64,000 nt of DNA from Streptomyces sp. YIM 121038 (GCF_006088715.1 NZ_CP030771.1:5156001-5220000); one strand, 5' to 3'. Numbered from the stretch's first letter, positions 1 through 8,486 are shown. Made by a program: numbers and translations. Notes: generated by a model from the letters alone, not told the origin.

Positions 1-596
1 GCCGCGGGCCGCACCGTGTCGTGCCACTCCTGTTCCGTACGCCCGCTGCGCGCGACCGTCGTGAGGTACGCGGCCTCGGTGGTGGCGATGCCGATGACGT
101 ACGCCCAGATGGTCTTGACGGCGATCTCGGAGGTCTCCAGGTCGAAGCCGCCCGCCTCGAAGAGGCCGAGCATCTCCTCCGTGAGCCCCATCATGTTCGG
201 CCCCAGGTGGGCCATGCCCAGCTCGCCGAGGACCGAGGAGATCCACAGGTGTCGCAGGAGCGTCTCGCGGACGTTCTCGGCGAACTGCTTGGTCGCGGCG
301 CGCCAGTCGTCGCGGGAGCCGGACGCGGGCATCGGCACTTCGATCTCGCCGTAGATCCGGTCGACGGCGAGCTCGATGATCTCGTCCTTGTTCGACACGT
401 GCGTGTAGAGCGAGGTGGCGCCCGCGTTCAGCCGCGTGCCCAGCTTGCGCATGCTCAGGGCCTCCAGGCCCTCGGCGTCCAGCAGCGCGATGGCCTCGGA
501 GACGATCTGATCGCGACTGAGCGCGGGCTGTTCCCGGCGCGGTCGCTGCGGCCGGGTCCAGACAGAGATCGCGGTCGGCTTCCCGGTGCGCGCCAT
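1..596 (-). CDS. TetR-family regulator (3' end beyond the window)
   Basis: Partial: the C-terminus runs off the left edge. It begins MARTGKPTAISVW from an ATG at 596. An N-terminal TetR DNA-binding domain is visible (ALSRDQIVSEAIALLD, then LGTRLNAGATSLYTHV as recognition region), followed by a TetR_C-like ligand-binding half. It diverges from an MFS drug exporter 135 bp away, and the gap holds three direct repeats, so it is probably the local repressor of the pump. The TetR assignment is clear from sequence; the target is inferred from position. Confidence 0.9.
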   Translation of the reverse strand, partial: MARTGKPTAISVWTRPQRPRREQPALSRDQIVSEAIALLDAEGLEALSMRKLGTRLNAGATSLYTHVSNKDEIIELAVDRIYGEIEVPMPASGSRDDWRAATKQFAENVRETLLRHLWISSVLGELGMAHLGPNMMGLTEEMLGLFEAGGFDLETSEIAVKTIWAYVIGIATTEAAYLTTVARSGRTEQEWHDTVRPA

Positions 597-648
597 GCGG
601 CCACCCTTCTTTCTGCTCCGACGTGACGCCCCCACCTTAGCGCAGAAT

Positions 649-701
649 GCGAACAGTGTTCGGAGGTTGCGAACAGTGTGCGGCGTGCGTACAGTGTTCG
701 G
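649..701. promoter_or_regulatory. Triple repeat between TetR and MFS genes (probable operator)
   Basis: Three near-identical 15-mers lie in the divergent promoter region: GCGAACAGTGTTCGG (649-663), GCGAACAGTGTGCGG (669-683) and GCGTACAGTGTTCGG (687-701). The core GAACAGTGTTC is nearly self-complementary, as expected for a TetR dimer. The spacing is 20 and 18 bp. Binding by the adjacent TetR protein is inferred. Confidence 0.65.
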
Positions 702-731
702 TGTCAGCGAACGACGTACCGAGGAGGTCCG

Positions 732-2297
732 ATGGACGGGCTTGCAGCGCAGGGCACGGACGACCGGGGGGAGGGAACGGGCGGTGAGACCCCGGTGCGT
801 GACCCGCGACGTTGGCTGATCCTCGTCGTGCTGTGCCTGAGCACGCTGGTCCTGGTCGTGGACAACATGATCCTGACCGTGGCGATCCCGCCCATCGCCG
901 AGGACATCGACGCCACCGCCTCCGACATCCAGTGGATCCTCGACTCGTACATGCTGGTCTTCGCGGGCCTGCTGCTGACGTCCGGTTCGCTGTCCGACCG
1001 CTTCGGCCGCCGCAAGGTGATGGTGCTCGGCCTCGTCCTCTTCGGCGGGGCCTCACTGATCGCGACCATCGCGAACAGCCCCGAGCAGCTGATCGCGGGC
1101 CGTGTCCTCATGGGCATCGGCGGCGCGCTGATCATGCCCAGCACCCTCTCGATCCTCATCACCGTCTTCGACGAGGAGGAGCGGCCCAAGGCCATCGCGG
1201 CCTGGAGCGCCGTGGCGATGGTCGGCCTCGTCGGCGGCCCGGTGTTCGGCGGCGCCCTGCTCGGCCACTTCTGGTGGGGCTCGGTCTTCCTGATCAACCT
1301 GCCCATCGTGGGTCTCGCGATCCTCGCCGCGCTCATCCTGATGCCCGAGTCCAAGGGGCCCTGGCGCAAGGCCGATCCGCTCGGCATCGTCCTGTCGGTC
1401 GTCGGCATGGTCGCCCTGGTGTGGACGATCACCGAGTGGCCGAAGGAGGGCTTCGACTCCCCGAAGGTGTTCGTCGCCGGGATCGTGGCCGTCGCCGCCC
1501 TCGTCAGCTTCGGCTTCTGGGAGACCCGCGTCGACGAGCCGATGGTCCCCATCGAGCTCTTCCGCAACCGCGTCTTCACCGGCGCCAGCTTCTCGATCGT
1601 CCTGCTGACCTTCGCCAACGGCGGTCTGCTGCTGGTCCTGACCCAGTACCTGCAGTTCGTCCTGCACTACTCGCCGACGAAGACCGGCTGGGCCTTCGCG
1701 CCGCTCGCCGTCGCCTCCCTCGTCTTCAACACGCTGGGTGCCACGCTCGGCCAGAAGCTCGGCAACCGCTTCCTGGTGGCCGTCGGCCTCACCATCACCG
1801 CGGGCGGCTTCTTCACCCTCACCACGCTCTCGCCCGGTGACGGCTTCGGCATCGTCGCCATCGCCATGGTCCTGATGGGCATGGGCGGCGGTCTCGCGAT
1901 GCCCGCCGCGGTGGCGGCCCTCATGAGCGCGGTTCCCGGTGAGCACGCCGGTGTGGGCTCCGCCCTCAACGACACCGTCCAGCAGGCGGGCGCCGCCCTC
2001 GGCGTCGCGATCCTCGGCTCCGTCCTCTCCAGCACGTACGCCGACGAGATGCCGGCCTCGGCCGGTGACGTCGCGGACAACTCCGTCGTCGAAGGCCTCG
2101 CCGAGGCCGCCCGTACGGGGAACGCGGCCCTCGGGGACGCGGTCCGGTCCGCCTTCACCGACGCGATGTCCGCGACCTTCGTGACCGGGGCGGCCGCCGT
2201 CCTCGTCGCCGCGGTCCTCTCGATCTTCCTGATGAAGCCCGGGCCCGAGGCCCCGGCCGTCGACGAGGACCGGGAGCCCGACCTGGTCTCCCACTGA
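732..2297 (+). CDS. MFS efflux transporter, DHA2 (14-helix) family
   Basis: Predicted proton-driven drug exporter in the cytoplasmic membrane, 521 residues, the normal size for the EmrB/QacA (DHA2) group. The start ATG at 732 follows a strong GAGGAGGTCC ribosome site. The motif SDRFGRRKVMVLG (motif A between TM2 and TM3) and about 14 hydrophobic segments are visible, starting LILVVLCLSTLVLVV. A short acidic tail ends the protein. It is divergent from a TetR gene, the usual arrangement for a ligand-induced pump. The substrate cannot be told from sequence. Confidence 0.93.
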   Translation: MDGLAAQGTDDRGEGTGGETPVRDPRRWLILVVLCLSTLVLVVDNMILTVAIPPIAEDIDATASDIQWILDSYMLVFAGLLLTSGSLSDRFGRRKVMVLGLVLFGGASLIATIANSPEQLIAGRVLMGIGGALIMPSTLSILITVFDEEERPKAIAAWSAVAMVGLVGGPVFGGALLGHFWWGSVFLINLPIVGLAILAALILMPESKGPWRKADPLGIVLSVVGMVALVWTITEWPKEGFDSPKVFVAGIVAVAALVSFGFWETRVDEPMVPIELFRNRVFTGASFSIVLLTFANGGLLLVLTQYLQFVLHYSPTKTGWAFAPLAVASLVFNTLGATLGQKLGNRFLVAVGLTITAGGFFTLTTLSPGDGFGIVAIAMVLMGMGGGLAMPAAVAALMSAVPGEHAGVGSALNDTVQQAGAALGVAILGSVLSSTYADEMPASAGDVADNSVVEGLAEAARTGNAALGDAVRSAFTDAMSATFVTGAAAVLVAAVLSIFLMKPGPEAPAVDEDREPDLVSH

Positions 2298-2914
2298 CCC
2301 TGGCCCCTGGGCCTCGAACAGGCCCTGACCCGAGGTCTCCCTTCTACGGGGCCTGACCCCAGGCCCCCACCACGGGGCTTCGGCCCTGGGCCCTCGGCGG
2401 GTCACCTCCCGCCCGGCCCTCCATAGATCCCCCGGCGACACCCGCGATCCTCCCCCGGCTCGCGGGTTGTCGCCGTTCCGGGGCCCTGCGCGGCGGGCCC
2501 CGGCCCGGGCCCCGGCGACAGGGGCCGCGCTGCGCGCCGCCGGGGCGGGCCCACCCACCCGCCCCCACCTGGCGTGGCCCCCTCAGGCGGGAGCGCCCCG
2601 GCCCCGGCCCGGCCTTGACCGCCCGGCGCTTGGCGCGGGGCGCTACCGCGCAGTGGGTGGCCCCGCCGCTGCCGCGGCGGGTACTTTCCCACCCTCCCAC
2701 CCGTAACTCCCCAGCTCCGCAGGCCGGGCCCCGACGCAGCCCCCCCGCCCCGGGAGGATCACACCTGGCCTGATCTGCGCGACCGCCCGGGGTGGGTCTC
2801 GGCCCGGTACGTGGACAACACCGGCACCGTGAAGGTCTGTAGCGACGCGGCAGCCGCAGCCCGGCCGCCGCCCGGCCACGGTCCCGCGCAGGGCCCGGGG
2901 TGCCGGCCGTCAGG
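2298..2914. other. Non-coding GC-rich gap with a weak hairpin
   Basis: About 600 bp without a convincing gene. It is low-complexity C/G runs. A 7-bp inverted repeat GGGGCCT/AGGCCCC (2348-2354 and 2361-2367) may help terminate the MFS gene. A stretch near 2540-2580 (GGGGCGGGCCCACCCACCC) resembles units of the repeat region at 18.6-18.9 kb, so this may be the same type of decayed repeat DNA. Confidence 0.5.
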
Positions 2915-3691
2915 TCACCACGTGGGGCGGGCGCTCACCCCGCCGTCCACGACCAGGTCCGCCCCGGTGATCCACGACGCCCCCGAGGACGCCAGGAACA
3001 CGCAGGCCGAGCCCACGTCCTCCGCCCGCCCGAGGCGGGTGAGCGGCGCGGCCCGCCCCCACCGCTCCACCCCGTCGGGCCAGTCCTCCGCGAGTCCGGG
3101 CCGCCCGATGAGCCCCGGCGACACGCTGTTCACCCGCACCCCCACCGCCCCGTACTCCACGGCCGCCGCCCGCGCGAACATGATCAGCGCGGCCTTCGAC
3201 GCGGCGTAGTGCGCGTGCCCCGGCGCGGGCTGGTGCCCCTCGATGGAGGCGATCTGCGTGACGCTGCCGCCGCCCTCCTGCGCGCCCATGACCTCGGCCG
3301 CCGCCTGCGTACAGGCGAACGCGCTGGTCACATTGGCTTCCTGGAGCTCCCGCCAGTCGGTGGCGGACATGCCGGGCAGCGGCTGCACGGGCTGTACCCC
3401 GGCGTTGTTCACCAGCGCGTCGAGCCGCCCGCGCCAGTCGCGGGCCGCGCCGACGAGCCGTCGGCACTCGTCCTCCTCGCGCAGGTCGGCGGCCACGACC
3501 AGCGCGTCGCCGCCCGCCTTGCCGATCTCCTCGGCCAACGCCTCGGCCCGACCGGCCTGTTCGCGGCAGTGCAGGACCACCGCCGCCCCGGCCGCCGCGA
3601 ACCGCCGGGCGATCCCGCCGCCGAGCAGCCCGCTGGCCCCGGTCACGAGGGCCACGCGGCCCGCCAGCGAGGGAAGTTCGGGGTCAGTCAC
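2915..3691 (-). CDS. SDR-family oxidoreductase
   Basis: A 258-residue short-chain dehydrogenase/reductase using NAD(P)H. Visible are the nucleotide-binding motif VTGASGLLGGGIARR, the NNAG structural motif, the catalytic YAASK (Tyr-x3-Lys) and a C-terminal DGGVS segment. The GTG start at 3691 lies 8 nt inside the end of the upstream cupin gene, indicating translational coupling in a three-gene operon (ATPase, cupin, SDR). The substrate is unknown. Upstream in-frame codons exist, but their composition is that of the neighbour read out of frame. Confidence 0.9.
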   Translation of the reverse strand: MTDPELPSLAGRVALVTGASGLLGGGIARRFAAAGAAVVLHCREQAGRAEALAEEIGKAGGDALVVAADLREEDECRRLVGAARDWRGRLDALVNNAGVQPVQPLPGMSATDWRELQEANVTSAFACTQAAAEVMGAQEGGGSVTQIASIEGHQPAPGHAHYAASKAALIMFARAAAVEYGAVGVRVNSVSPGLIGRPGLAEDWPDGVERWGRAAPLTRLGRAEDVGSACVFLASSGASWITGADLVVDGGVSARPTW

Positions 3692-4154
3692 GGCACAGCT
3701 CCCTGATGTGAGTCGCTCGGCTCGGGTACGCGGCGGCGAGCGCGCCCGCCTCCCCGCCCTCGTAATCCTCGTCCATGAACCCGGGCGCCATCGTCGTACC
3801 GAACAGCGACCAGTCGCCCCCGGCCCGCACCCGCGCGCCCATCCACGTCCCCGCCGGTACGACGACCTGGAACTCGCCCCCATCGCCCCCGAGGAAGCGC
3901 AGCTCGTCGCTGCCGTCCGGGTGCAGGAGCAGCAGTTCCAGCGCGTCCCCCCGGTAGAAGTGCCAGACCTCGTCGATCGGCAGGCGGTGCAGCGCCGAGA
4001 AGTCGCCCGGCTCCGACGTCAGGAGCATGATGATCGCCGTCCCCACGGGGCGCCCCGCCGCGTCCGGCGGCCCCGCCCACGTCCTGCGGAACATGCCTCC
4101 CTCGAACTCCAGCGGCACCAGCCCGTGCTCGGCGATCAGTTCCTCAGGGGTCAC
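3684..4154 (-). CDS. Cupin-fold protein, DUF985 (Cupin_5) type
   Basis: A 156-residue protein with the DUF985 cupin pattern: TPEELIAEHGLVPLEFEGG at the start, then FSALHRLPIDEVWHFYRGD, which supplies histidines of the metal or ligand pocket, and PAGTWMGARV. The end, LFGTTMAPGFMDEDYEGG, is typical of this family, which covers isomerase- and sugar-binding-like proteins. The GTG at 4154 overlaps the end of the upstream ATPase gene by 11 nt, and the stop overlaps the SDR start. The biochemical role is unknown. Confidence 0.87.
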   Translation of the reverse strand: MTPEELIAEHGLVPLEFEGGMFRRTWAGPPDAAGRPVGTAIIMLLTSEPGDFSALHRLPIDEVWHFYRGDALELLLLHPDGSDELRFLGGDGGEFQVVVPAGTWMGARVRAGGDWSLFGTTMAPGFMDEDYEGGEAGALAAAYPSRATHIRELCRD

Positions 4155-4587
4155 CGTCCACGCCCTTCCCGTCGTCGCACTCGAACCAGATGGTCTTGCC
4201 CGCGCCACCCGGCAGCACCGTAACGTCCCACCGGTCCGTGACCGCGGCGACGAGCCTCAGCCCGTGCCCGCCCTCCGCCAGTTCGCCGTCCGCCTCGCCC
4301 GCCGGGGCGGGCAGCACGGGGCTGCCGTCCATCACCTCCACGCGCACTCCGCGTGGACGCCGCACGATCAGCACCGCGCACCGGCGGTCCGGCACGTGCC
4401 GCACGACGTTCGCGACCAGCTCCGTGAGCGCCAGCTCCGCGTCGTCCGCCAGCCCGGCGAGCTCCCAGCGTCCCAGGTACGACCGCAGGATCCGCCGCAG
4501 CGGCCGCGCCGAGTGCTCACCGACGGTGAAGCTCATCCGATAGCTGCCGCCAACTCCTTGGTCAAGGAGGTCAGTTGCGTGATTCAT
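4144..4587 (-). CDS. Anti-sigma-like ATP-binding protein (HATPase_c)
   Basis: A 147-residue single-domain GHKL ATPase of the RsbW/SpoIIAB type common in Streptomyces. The N box is ELALTELVANVVRH, the G1 region EVMDGSP and the G2 region AEGGHGLRLV. The family contains serine kinases that inhibit sigma factors, and similar proteins flank XRE/DUF397 regulators. The gene diverges from an XRE regulator here, completing that module. ATG 4587 is chosen; an in-frame ATG at 4536 (MSFTVGEHSARP) is an alternative. It is first in an overlapping operon with the cupin and SDR genes. Confidence 0.85.
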   Translation of the reverse strand: MNHATDLLDQGVGGSYRMSFTVGEHSARPLRRILRSYLGRWELAGLADDAELALTELVANVVRHVPDRRCAVLIVRRPRGVRVEVMDGSPVLPAPAGEADGELAEGGHGLRLVAAVTDRWDVTVLPGGAGKTIWFECDDGKGVDGDP

Positions 4588-4675
4588 GTCACTCAGGCTG
4601 ACGCGCTCCGCTTACCCTTGGCTACGCAACGAGAGCAACGCTGACGGGCGTTTGACGCCGGGGGTGAACCTTTCC

Positions 4676-5524
4676 GTGGTACGCATCAACGAGCTGGACC
4701 CGAGCGCGTCCCCGCTGGACTTCTACGGATCGGAGCTGCGCCGCCTGAGAGAAGGGGCGGGCCTCAACCAGGCCGAGCTCGGCGGCTGCATCTTCTGCAC
4801 GGGGTCCCTGGTCGGCCAGGTGGAGACGGCGAAGAAGGTGCCCACGCGTGAGTTTTCGGAGCGCGTTGACGCTGCCCTCGGGACGGATGGGATGTTCTCC
4901 CGGTTGGTGGGCCTCGTGCTGCGCAGTCAGTTGCCGAGCTGGTTCCAGGCCTATGCGGAGATGGAAGCCAAGGCCACATACATCTCGACGTTCCAGGTGC
5001 AGTTGGTCTATGGACTGTTGCAAACACAGGACTACGCACGGGCCGTGCTGGCAACGGGCATGCCCAGCAACCTCGACGACCTGGTGGCCGCACGGATGGA
5101 ACGCCAGCGAGTTCTGGAGCGCGAGCGCCCGCCGCTGACCCTGGTGACGCTCGACGAGGCGGCGCTGCACCGGCCCATCGGGAGCCGCGAGATCATGCGT
5201 GAGCAACTCCAACACCTGTTGAGCTGTCAACAGCGACGCTGGGTGCGCATCCAGGTGCTCCCGTACTCGGCAGGTGAACACTCAGGACTCGACGGCTCGT
5301 TCAATCTGCTGCGCTTCGATGACGACCCTGAGATCGTCTACACCGAGGACATGATCGCGGGCCACATGACGGCTAACCCGGAAACGATCCGCGAAGCTTC
5401 GCTCCGTTACGCTAATTTGCAGGCCGCCGCCCTCTCGGTCGAGGACTCGGCGGATCTGATCACCCGCGTGATGGAGGAACGCTATGGGGACGACCCTGGA
5501 CCTGACGAACGCGCGGTGGCGTAA
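4676..5524 (+). CDS. XRE-family regulator with DUF5753 domain
   Basis: About 282 residues. The N-terminal helix-turn-helix is GSELRRLREGAGLNQAELGG through GSLVGQVETAKKVPT. It is followed by the long DUF5753 region typical of Streptomyces DUF397-partner regulators (WFQAYAEMEAKATYISTFQ, GLLQTQDYARAVL, VQVLPYSAGEHSGLDGSF-like and VYTEDM segments). The start is uncertain: GTG 4676 is preceded by GGGGGTG, while GTG 4664 and ATG 4586 are also in frame. The DUF397 gene begins within its last 41 bp. The family includes developmental and antibiotic-production regulators such as WhiJ. Confidence 0.88.
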   Translation: MVRINELDPSASPLDFYGSELRRLREGAGLNQAELGGCIFCTGSLVGQVETAKKVPTREFSERVDAALGTDGMFSRLVGLVLRSQLPSWFQAYAEMEAKATYISTFQVQLVYGLLQTQDYARAVLATGMPSNLDDLVAARMERQRVLERERPPLTLVTLDEAALHRPIGSREIMREQLQHLLSCQQRRWVRIQVLPYSAGEHSGLDGSFNLLRFDDDPEIVYTEDMIAGHMTANPETIREASLRYANLQAAALSVEDSADLITRVMEERYGDDPGPDERAVA

Positions 5525-5753
5525 GTCCTCGTACACCGGAAGTACTGGCGGCGACTGCGTCGAGTGCGCCCCCCTCAACGGCGCGGCCTGGCGCAAGTCC
5601 TCGTACAGCGCGGACACCGGCGGCCAATGTCTGGAGGTCGCCGAACTCCCCGGCCCCCACATAGCCATCCGCGACAGCAAGCGCCCCGACGGGCCCCACG
5701 TCACCGTGTCGGCCACCGCCTTCGCGGCCCTGGTGCGTGGGGCCCTCAAGTAG
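5484..5753 (+). CDS. DUF397 protein with a duplicated core motif
   Basis: An 89-residue acidic partner of the XRE regulator. DUF397 normally has one WRKSSYS motif near the N-terminus; here it occurs twice (ARWRKSSYTG and AAWRKSSYSA, about 21 residues apart), each followed by GG.C(V/L)E. It ends with the usual VAIRDSK-like IAIRDSKRPDGP and a FAALV tail. It overlaps the regulator gene by 41 bp in another frame, so the two are co-translated. In characterised pairs the small protein modulates its XRE partner. Confidence 0.9.
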   Translation: MGTTLDLTNARWRKSSYTGSTGGDCVECAPLNGAAWRKSSYSADTGGQCLEVAELPGPHIAIRDSKRPDGPHVTVSATAFAALVRGALK

Positions 5754-5758
5754 GCCGG

Positions 5759-6277
5759 TCAGGCCACCCGCTCGCGTACGTGCCGGTGCCCGCTCAGCGG
5801 ATAGTCCGGCGGGAACGGGGCCAGAACCTCCGCCAGGTCGTAGCCGCACTTGTGCGCGACCCGGCACGACGCCTCGTTGTCCACCTGGTGGAGGAGTGAC
5901 AGGCGCGTCAGTCCCTCCGCGGCGAACGTGGTGAAGGCCCACTCCGTCAGGGCCTCCAGCGCGCGGGGCGCGACCCCCCGGCCGCGCGCCGGGGCGGCGG
6001 TCCAGTAGCCGACCTCGGCGGACGCCGGGTCGGGGCCCTCGCGCTTGAGGACGACCTGCCCGAGCACGCGGTCCTCGGCCGAAGGCTCCGTAACGGCGAA
6101 GGCGAAGCGGTCACCCGCCTCTCGGGCCCGCTCGTGGTCCTCGATCCAGCGGACCGCGGCCGCCTCGTCCTCGGGGCCCCGAAGCGCCCAGCGGCGCAGC
6201 GCGGCGTCGCGGTAGATCTCGACCAGACTCGCGGCGTCGGCGGTCCGCCAGGGGCGCAGGGTGACGGGTGGCTGCAT
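5759..6277 (-). CDS. GNAT-family N-acetyltransferase
   Basis: A 172-residue acetyl-CoA-dependent acyltransferase of the RimJ/RimL type. It begins MQPPVTLRPWRTADAASLVE. The acetyl-CoA loop is seen in GYWTAAPARGRGVAPRAL, with the late motif NEASCRVAHKCGYD. The ATG at 6277 has GAGGAG 9 nt upstream, which favours it over a TTG at 6286. It converges on the DUF397 gene with only 5 bp between stops. The acetylated substrate is unknown. Confidence 0.88.
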   Translation of the reverse strand: MQPPVTLRPWRTADAASLVEIYRDAALRRWALRGPEDEAAAVRWIEDHERAREAGDRFAFAVTEPSAEDRVLGQVVLKREGPDPASAEVGYWTAAPARGRGVAPRALEALTEWAFTTFAAEGLTRLSLLHQVDNEASCRVAHKCGYDLAEVLAPFPPDYPLSGHRHVRERVA

Positions 6278-6329
6278 GCGGCTCAACTCCTCGGCGACGG
6301 GCGCCGCGTGGGCGCAGTCGCAGGATACC

Positions 6330-6473
6330 GATCTTGAGGCGGGGCGCCCCGGCCTGGCCCGGCGCGTACGGGACTCGGTGGCGGCGGGCGACCTCGACGG
6401 CGCCCGCGCCCTGCTTCCGGCGGAGCCGGTCCACCCCGTCGCGGACGCGCTGCTCGCCCACCTGCGCCCCTAG
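6330..6473 (+). pseudogene. Possible C-terminal gene remnant
   Basis: A short open stretch with Streptomyces-like codon usage reads DLEAGRPGLARRVRDSVAAG and ends LLAHLRP before a TAG. No start codon with a ribosome site fits it without overlapping the GNAT start, so it may be the tail of a deleted gene. The parent family was not recognised. Confidence 0.25.
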
Positions 6474-6495
6474 GGCGAAGGGCCCGGGCGGCCCG

Positions 6496-7197
6496 TCAGC
6501 CCGGGTCCGTCGCGGGCGCCCCGTCGGCGTCGGGCGGCTGCAGCAGACCCATGAACATCCGCATCAGCTCGTCCACGATCGTGTCCAGGTCCGCGTCCAC
6601 GTACCCGGTGGTCCAGTCGTACAGGAGCGCGTTGACCGCCCCGACGAAGCCGAGCGCGGCCACGCGGTAGTCGCGGGCGCCGATCTCGCCGCGCGCCGCC
6701 GCCTCGTCGAGGGCGGCGACGAGCAGGCCGACCCAGCCCTTGCGGGCCTCCAGGCGCTGCTTCTCCAGTTCCGGCGTGACGCCGGTGACCTCCACGAAGG
6801 CGATCCGCACGAGGTGCGGATGGGCGGTGAGCACGCGCGCGTACGCACGGAACGCGGACTCCACGCGCTCGCGCACGGTGCCCTCCGTGACCTCGGCCAG
6901 GGCCGCGAGGACGGCGGTCTGCGCGGCCTTCTGGACGTGCTGGTGCAGGGCCGCGAGCACCTCTTCGAGATTGCGGAACTCCTCGTAGAACTGGCGCGTC
7001 GACAGGCCCGCGCGGGCGCACAGGGCGGCGACGGACGCGGCGCGGTAGGCGCCGGGGCCCGTGCCGAAGAGGTCGACGCCCGCGTCGAGGAGGCGCCGCC
7101 GCCGCTCCGCCTTGCGCTGCTCGGCCGACTTGCCTCCGTACGCCCGCGCGGGCCGCCGCCCGGCCCCGCCCGGCCCGTCCCCCTCGTCGGACTCCAC
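6496..7197 (-). CDS. TetR-family regulator
   Basis: About 233 residues. A charged leader is followed by a TetR HTH: KAERRRRLLDAGVDLFGTG then VAALCARAGLSTRQFYEEF, where the recognition helix has the classic Tyr-Phe-like FYEEF end. The C-terminal half is a helical ligand domain. GTG 7197 is preceded by AGAGGGG at 7 nt; TTG 7230 and GTG 7215 are alternatives. It is divergent from a secreted lipase with a perfect 8-bp inverted repeat between them, so it probably controls the lipase and itself. Confidence 0.88.
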   Translation of the reverse strand: MESDEGDGPGGAGRRPARAYGGKSAEQRKAERRRRLLDAGVDLFGTGPGAYRAASVAALCARAGLSTRQFYEEFRNLEEVLAALHQHVQKAAQTAVLAALAEVTEGTVRERVESAFRAYARVLTAHPHLVRIAFVEVTGVTPELEKQRLEARKGWVGLLVAALDEAAARGEIGARDYRVAALGFVGAVNALLYDWTTGYVDADLDTIVDELMRMFMGLLQPPDADGAPATDPG

Positions 7198-7308
7198 CCC
7201 TGCCGCCCCTCTCACCTGCCGCTTCGCCAACTCGCCGCCCCCGTGGGGAAATTGTCCCGCGCACGCCTCTTGCGTCGGCGCCGCCCCGCTCCTACTTTCA
7301 AGTAACCA

Positions 7309-7334
7309 AATCTGAAGCGGTGCCGTTTCAGATT
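7309..7334. promoter_or_regulatory. Perfect inverted repeat, probable TetR operator
   Basis: AATCTGAA (7309-7316) and TTCAGATT (7327-7334) are exact reverse complements separated by 10 bp. The AT-rich arms stand out in GC-rich DNA midway between the divergent TetR and lipase genes. Confidence 0.7.
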
Positions 7335-7435
7335 GCCTCTCATCGGTGTGTCATGGCCATGACCTTCCCCTGGTGCGTCCTCGTGACGCCCTCACCCCCC
7401 CCGCACGTGCCAGCTCGCTCGAAGGGACAGGAACC

Positions 7436-8425
7436 GTGAACGGAACCTCCGCAACCGGCCGCCGTCTGCCGCGCTCCCTGCGGCGCGGCGCCGCCGCCGT
7501 CGTGCCCGTGGCCCTCGCCGCCACCGCGCTCACCGCCGCCGGGGCCCCGGCGGGCGCCGCCGAGCAGCCGCGCAAGCCGTCGTACCCCGTCGGCGGGGTC
7601 GCCGACGGCGTCCGCAACTTCTTACTCAGCCCCAACGCCGTGACCGGTGTGAACGACTGGAGCTGCAAGCCCTCCGCCGAGCACCCCAACCCCGTCGTCC
7701 TCGTGCACGGCACCGGCGTCAACCTCGGCGCCAACTGGGTCACGATGGGCCCGACGCTCGCCAACGAGGGCCACTGCGTCTACGCCTTCAACTACGGCAT
7801 GGGCAGCCCGTTCGACTTCGGCGGCCGCGTCGGCGGACTCACGGGCATCGCCCGGTCGGCCGGGACGATGAGCGCCTTCGTGGACAAGGTGCTCGCGTCG
7901 ACCGGCGCGAAGAAGGTCAGCGTCGTCGGACACTCCCAGGGCGGCATGATGCCGAACTACTACATCAAGCGGCTCGGCGGTGCGCAGAAGGTCGACCGCC
8001 TCGTCGCGCTCGCCCCCACCAACCACGGCACCACCCTCAGCGGCCTGACCGAACTCGGCCGCGCGCTCGGCGTCATGGGCCTGGTCAACGGCGCGTTCGA
8101 CCATCTGAACCTCCAGGGCCTCAAGGACCAGGAGGAGGGCTCGGACTTCCAGAAGGCCCTGTTCGCGGACGGCGACACCGTCCCGGGCGTGCGCTACACG
8201 GTCATCGCGACGAAGAACGACCGCGTCTCCACCCCGTACAGCCAGGGCTTCCTGAAGGGCGACAACGTCCGCAACATCGTCGTCCAGGACCAGTGTCCGA
8301 AGAACCCGGTCGGCCACGTCGGCCTGTTCACGGACGGGCCGACGACCCAGGACGTCGTCAACGCCCTGGGCGCCGACAAGCCCGACTTCAAGCCCGCCTG
8401 CGGGGACTACGGCCTGCCGTTCTGA
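7436..8425 (+). CDS. Secreted triacylglycerol lipase/esterase (alpha/beta hydrolase)
   Basis: A 329-residue exported lipase. GTG 7436 is followed by a signal peptide: RRLPRSLRRGAAA, a hydrophobic stretch VALAATALTAAGAP and AGAAEQ as cleavage region. The oxyanion region is VVLVHGTGVN, the nucleophile elbow VVGHSQGGMMP (Ser), and NDRVSTPYS and GHVGLF supply the likely Asp and His. Two cysteine pairs are possible (WSCKPS/GHCVY, QDQCP/PACGD). Codon 63 is TTA (7622-7624), which is rare in Streptomyces and makes translation dependent on the bldA tRNA. Regulation by the divergent TetR protein is likely. Confidence 0.92.
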   Translation: MNGTSATGRRLPRSLRRGAAAVVPVALAATALTAAGAPAGAAEQPRKPSYPVGGVADGVRNFLLSPNAVTGVNDWSCKPSAEHPNPVVLVHGTGVNLGANWVTMGPTLANEGHCVYAFNYGMGSPFDFGGRVGGLTGIARSAGTMSAFVDKVLASTGAKKVSVVGHSQGGMMPNYYIKRLGGAQKVDRLVALAPTNHGTTLSGLTELGRALGVMGLVNGAFDHLNLQGLKDQEEGSDFQKALFADGDTVPGVRYTVIATKNDRVSTPYSQGFLKGDNVRNIVVQDQCPKNPVGHVGLFTDGPTTQDVVNALGADKPDFKPACGDYGLPF

Positions 8426-8443
8426 CCCCGGCAGGGGAGTGCG

Positions 8444-8486
8444 CGAGCCGCCGGCCCGGGGCGTGTGCCCTCAGGCCGGCGGCTCG
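8444..8486. terminator. 13-bp stem-loop between convergent genes
   Basis: CGAGCCGCCGGCC (8444-8456) pairs exactly with GGCCGGCGGCTCG (8474-8486), with a 17-nt loop. The right arm is also the last codons and stop of the minus-strand gene, so it could serve both transcripts. Confidence 0.65.

Noticed and set aside
2298..2914. Short frames in the gap after the first MFS gene.
   Set aside because: Low-complexity translation without starts supported by ribosome sites.
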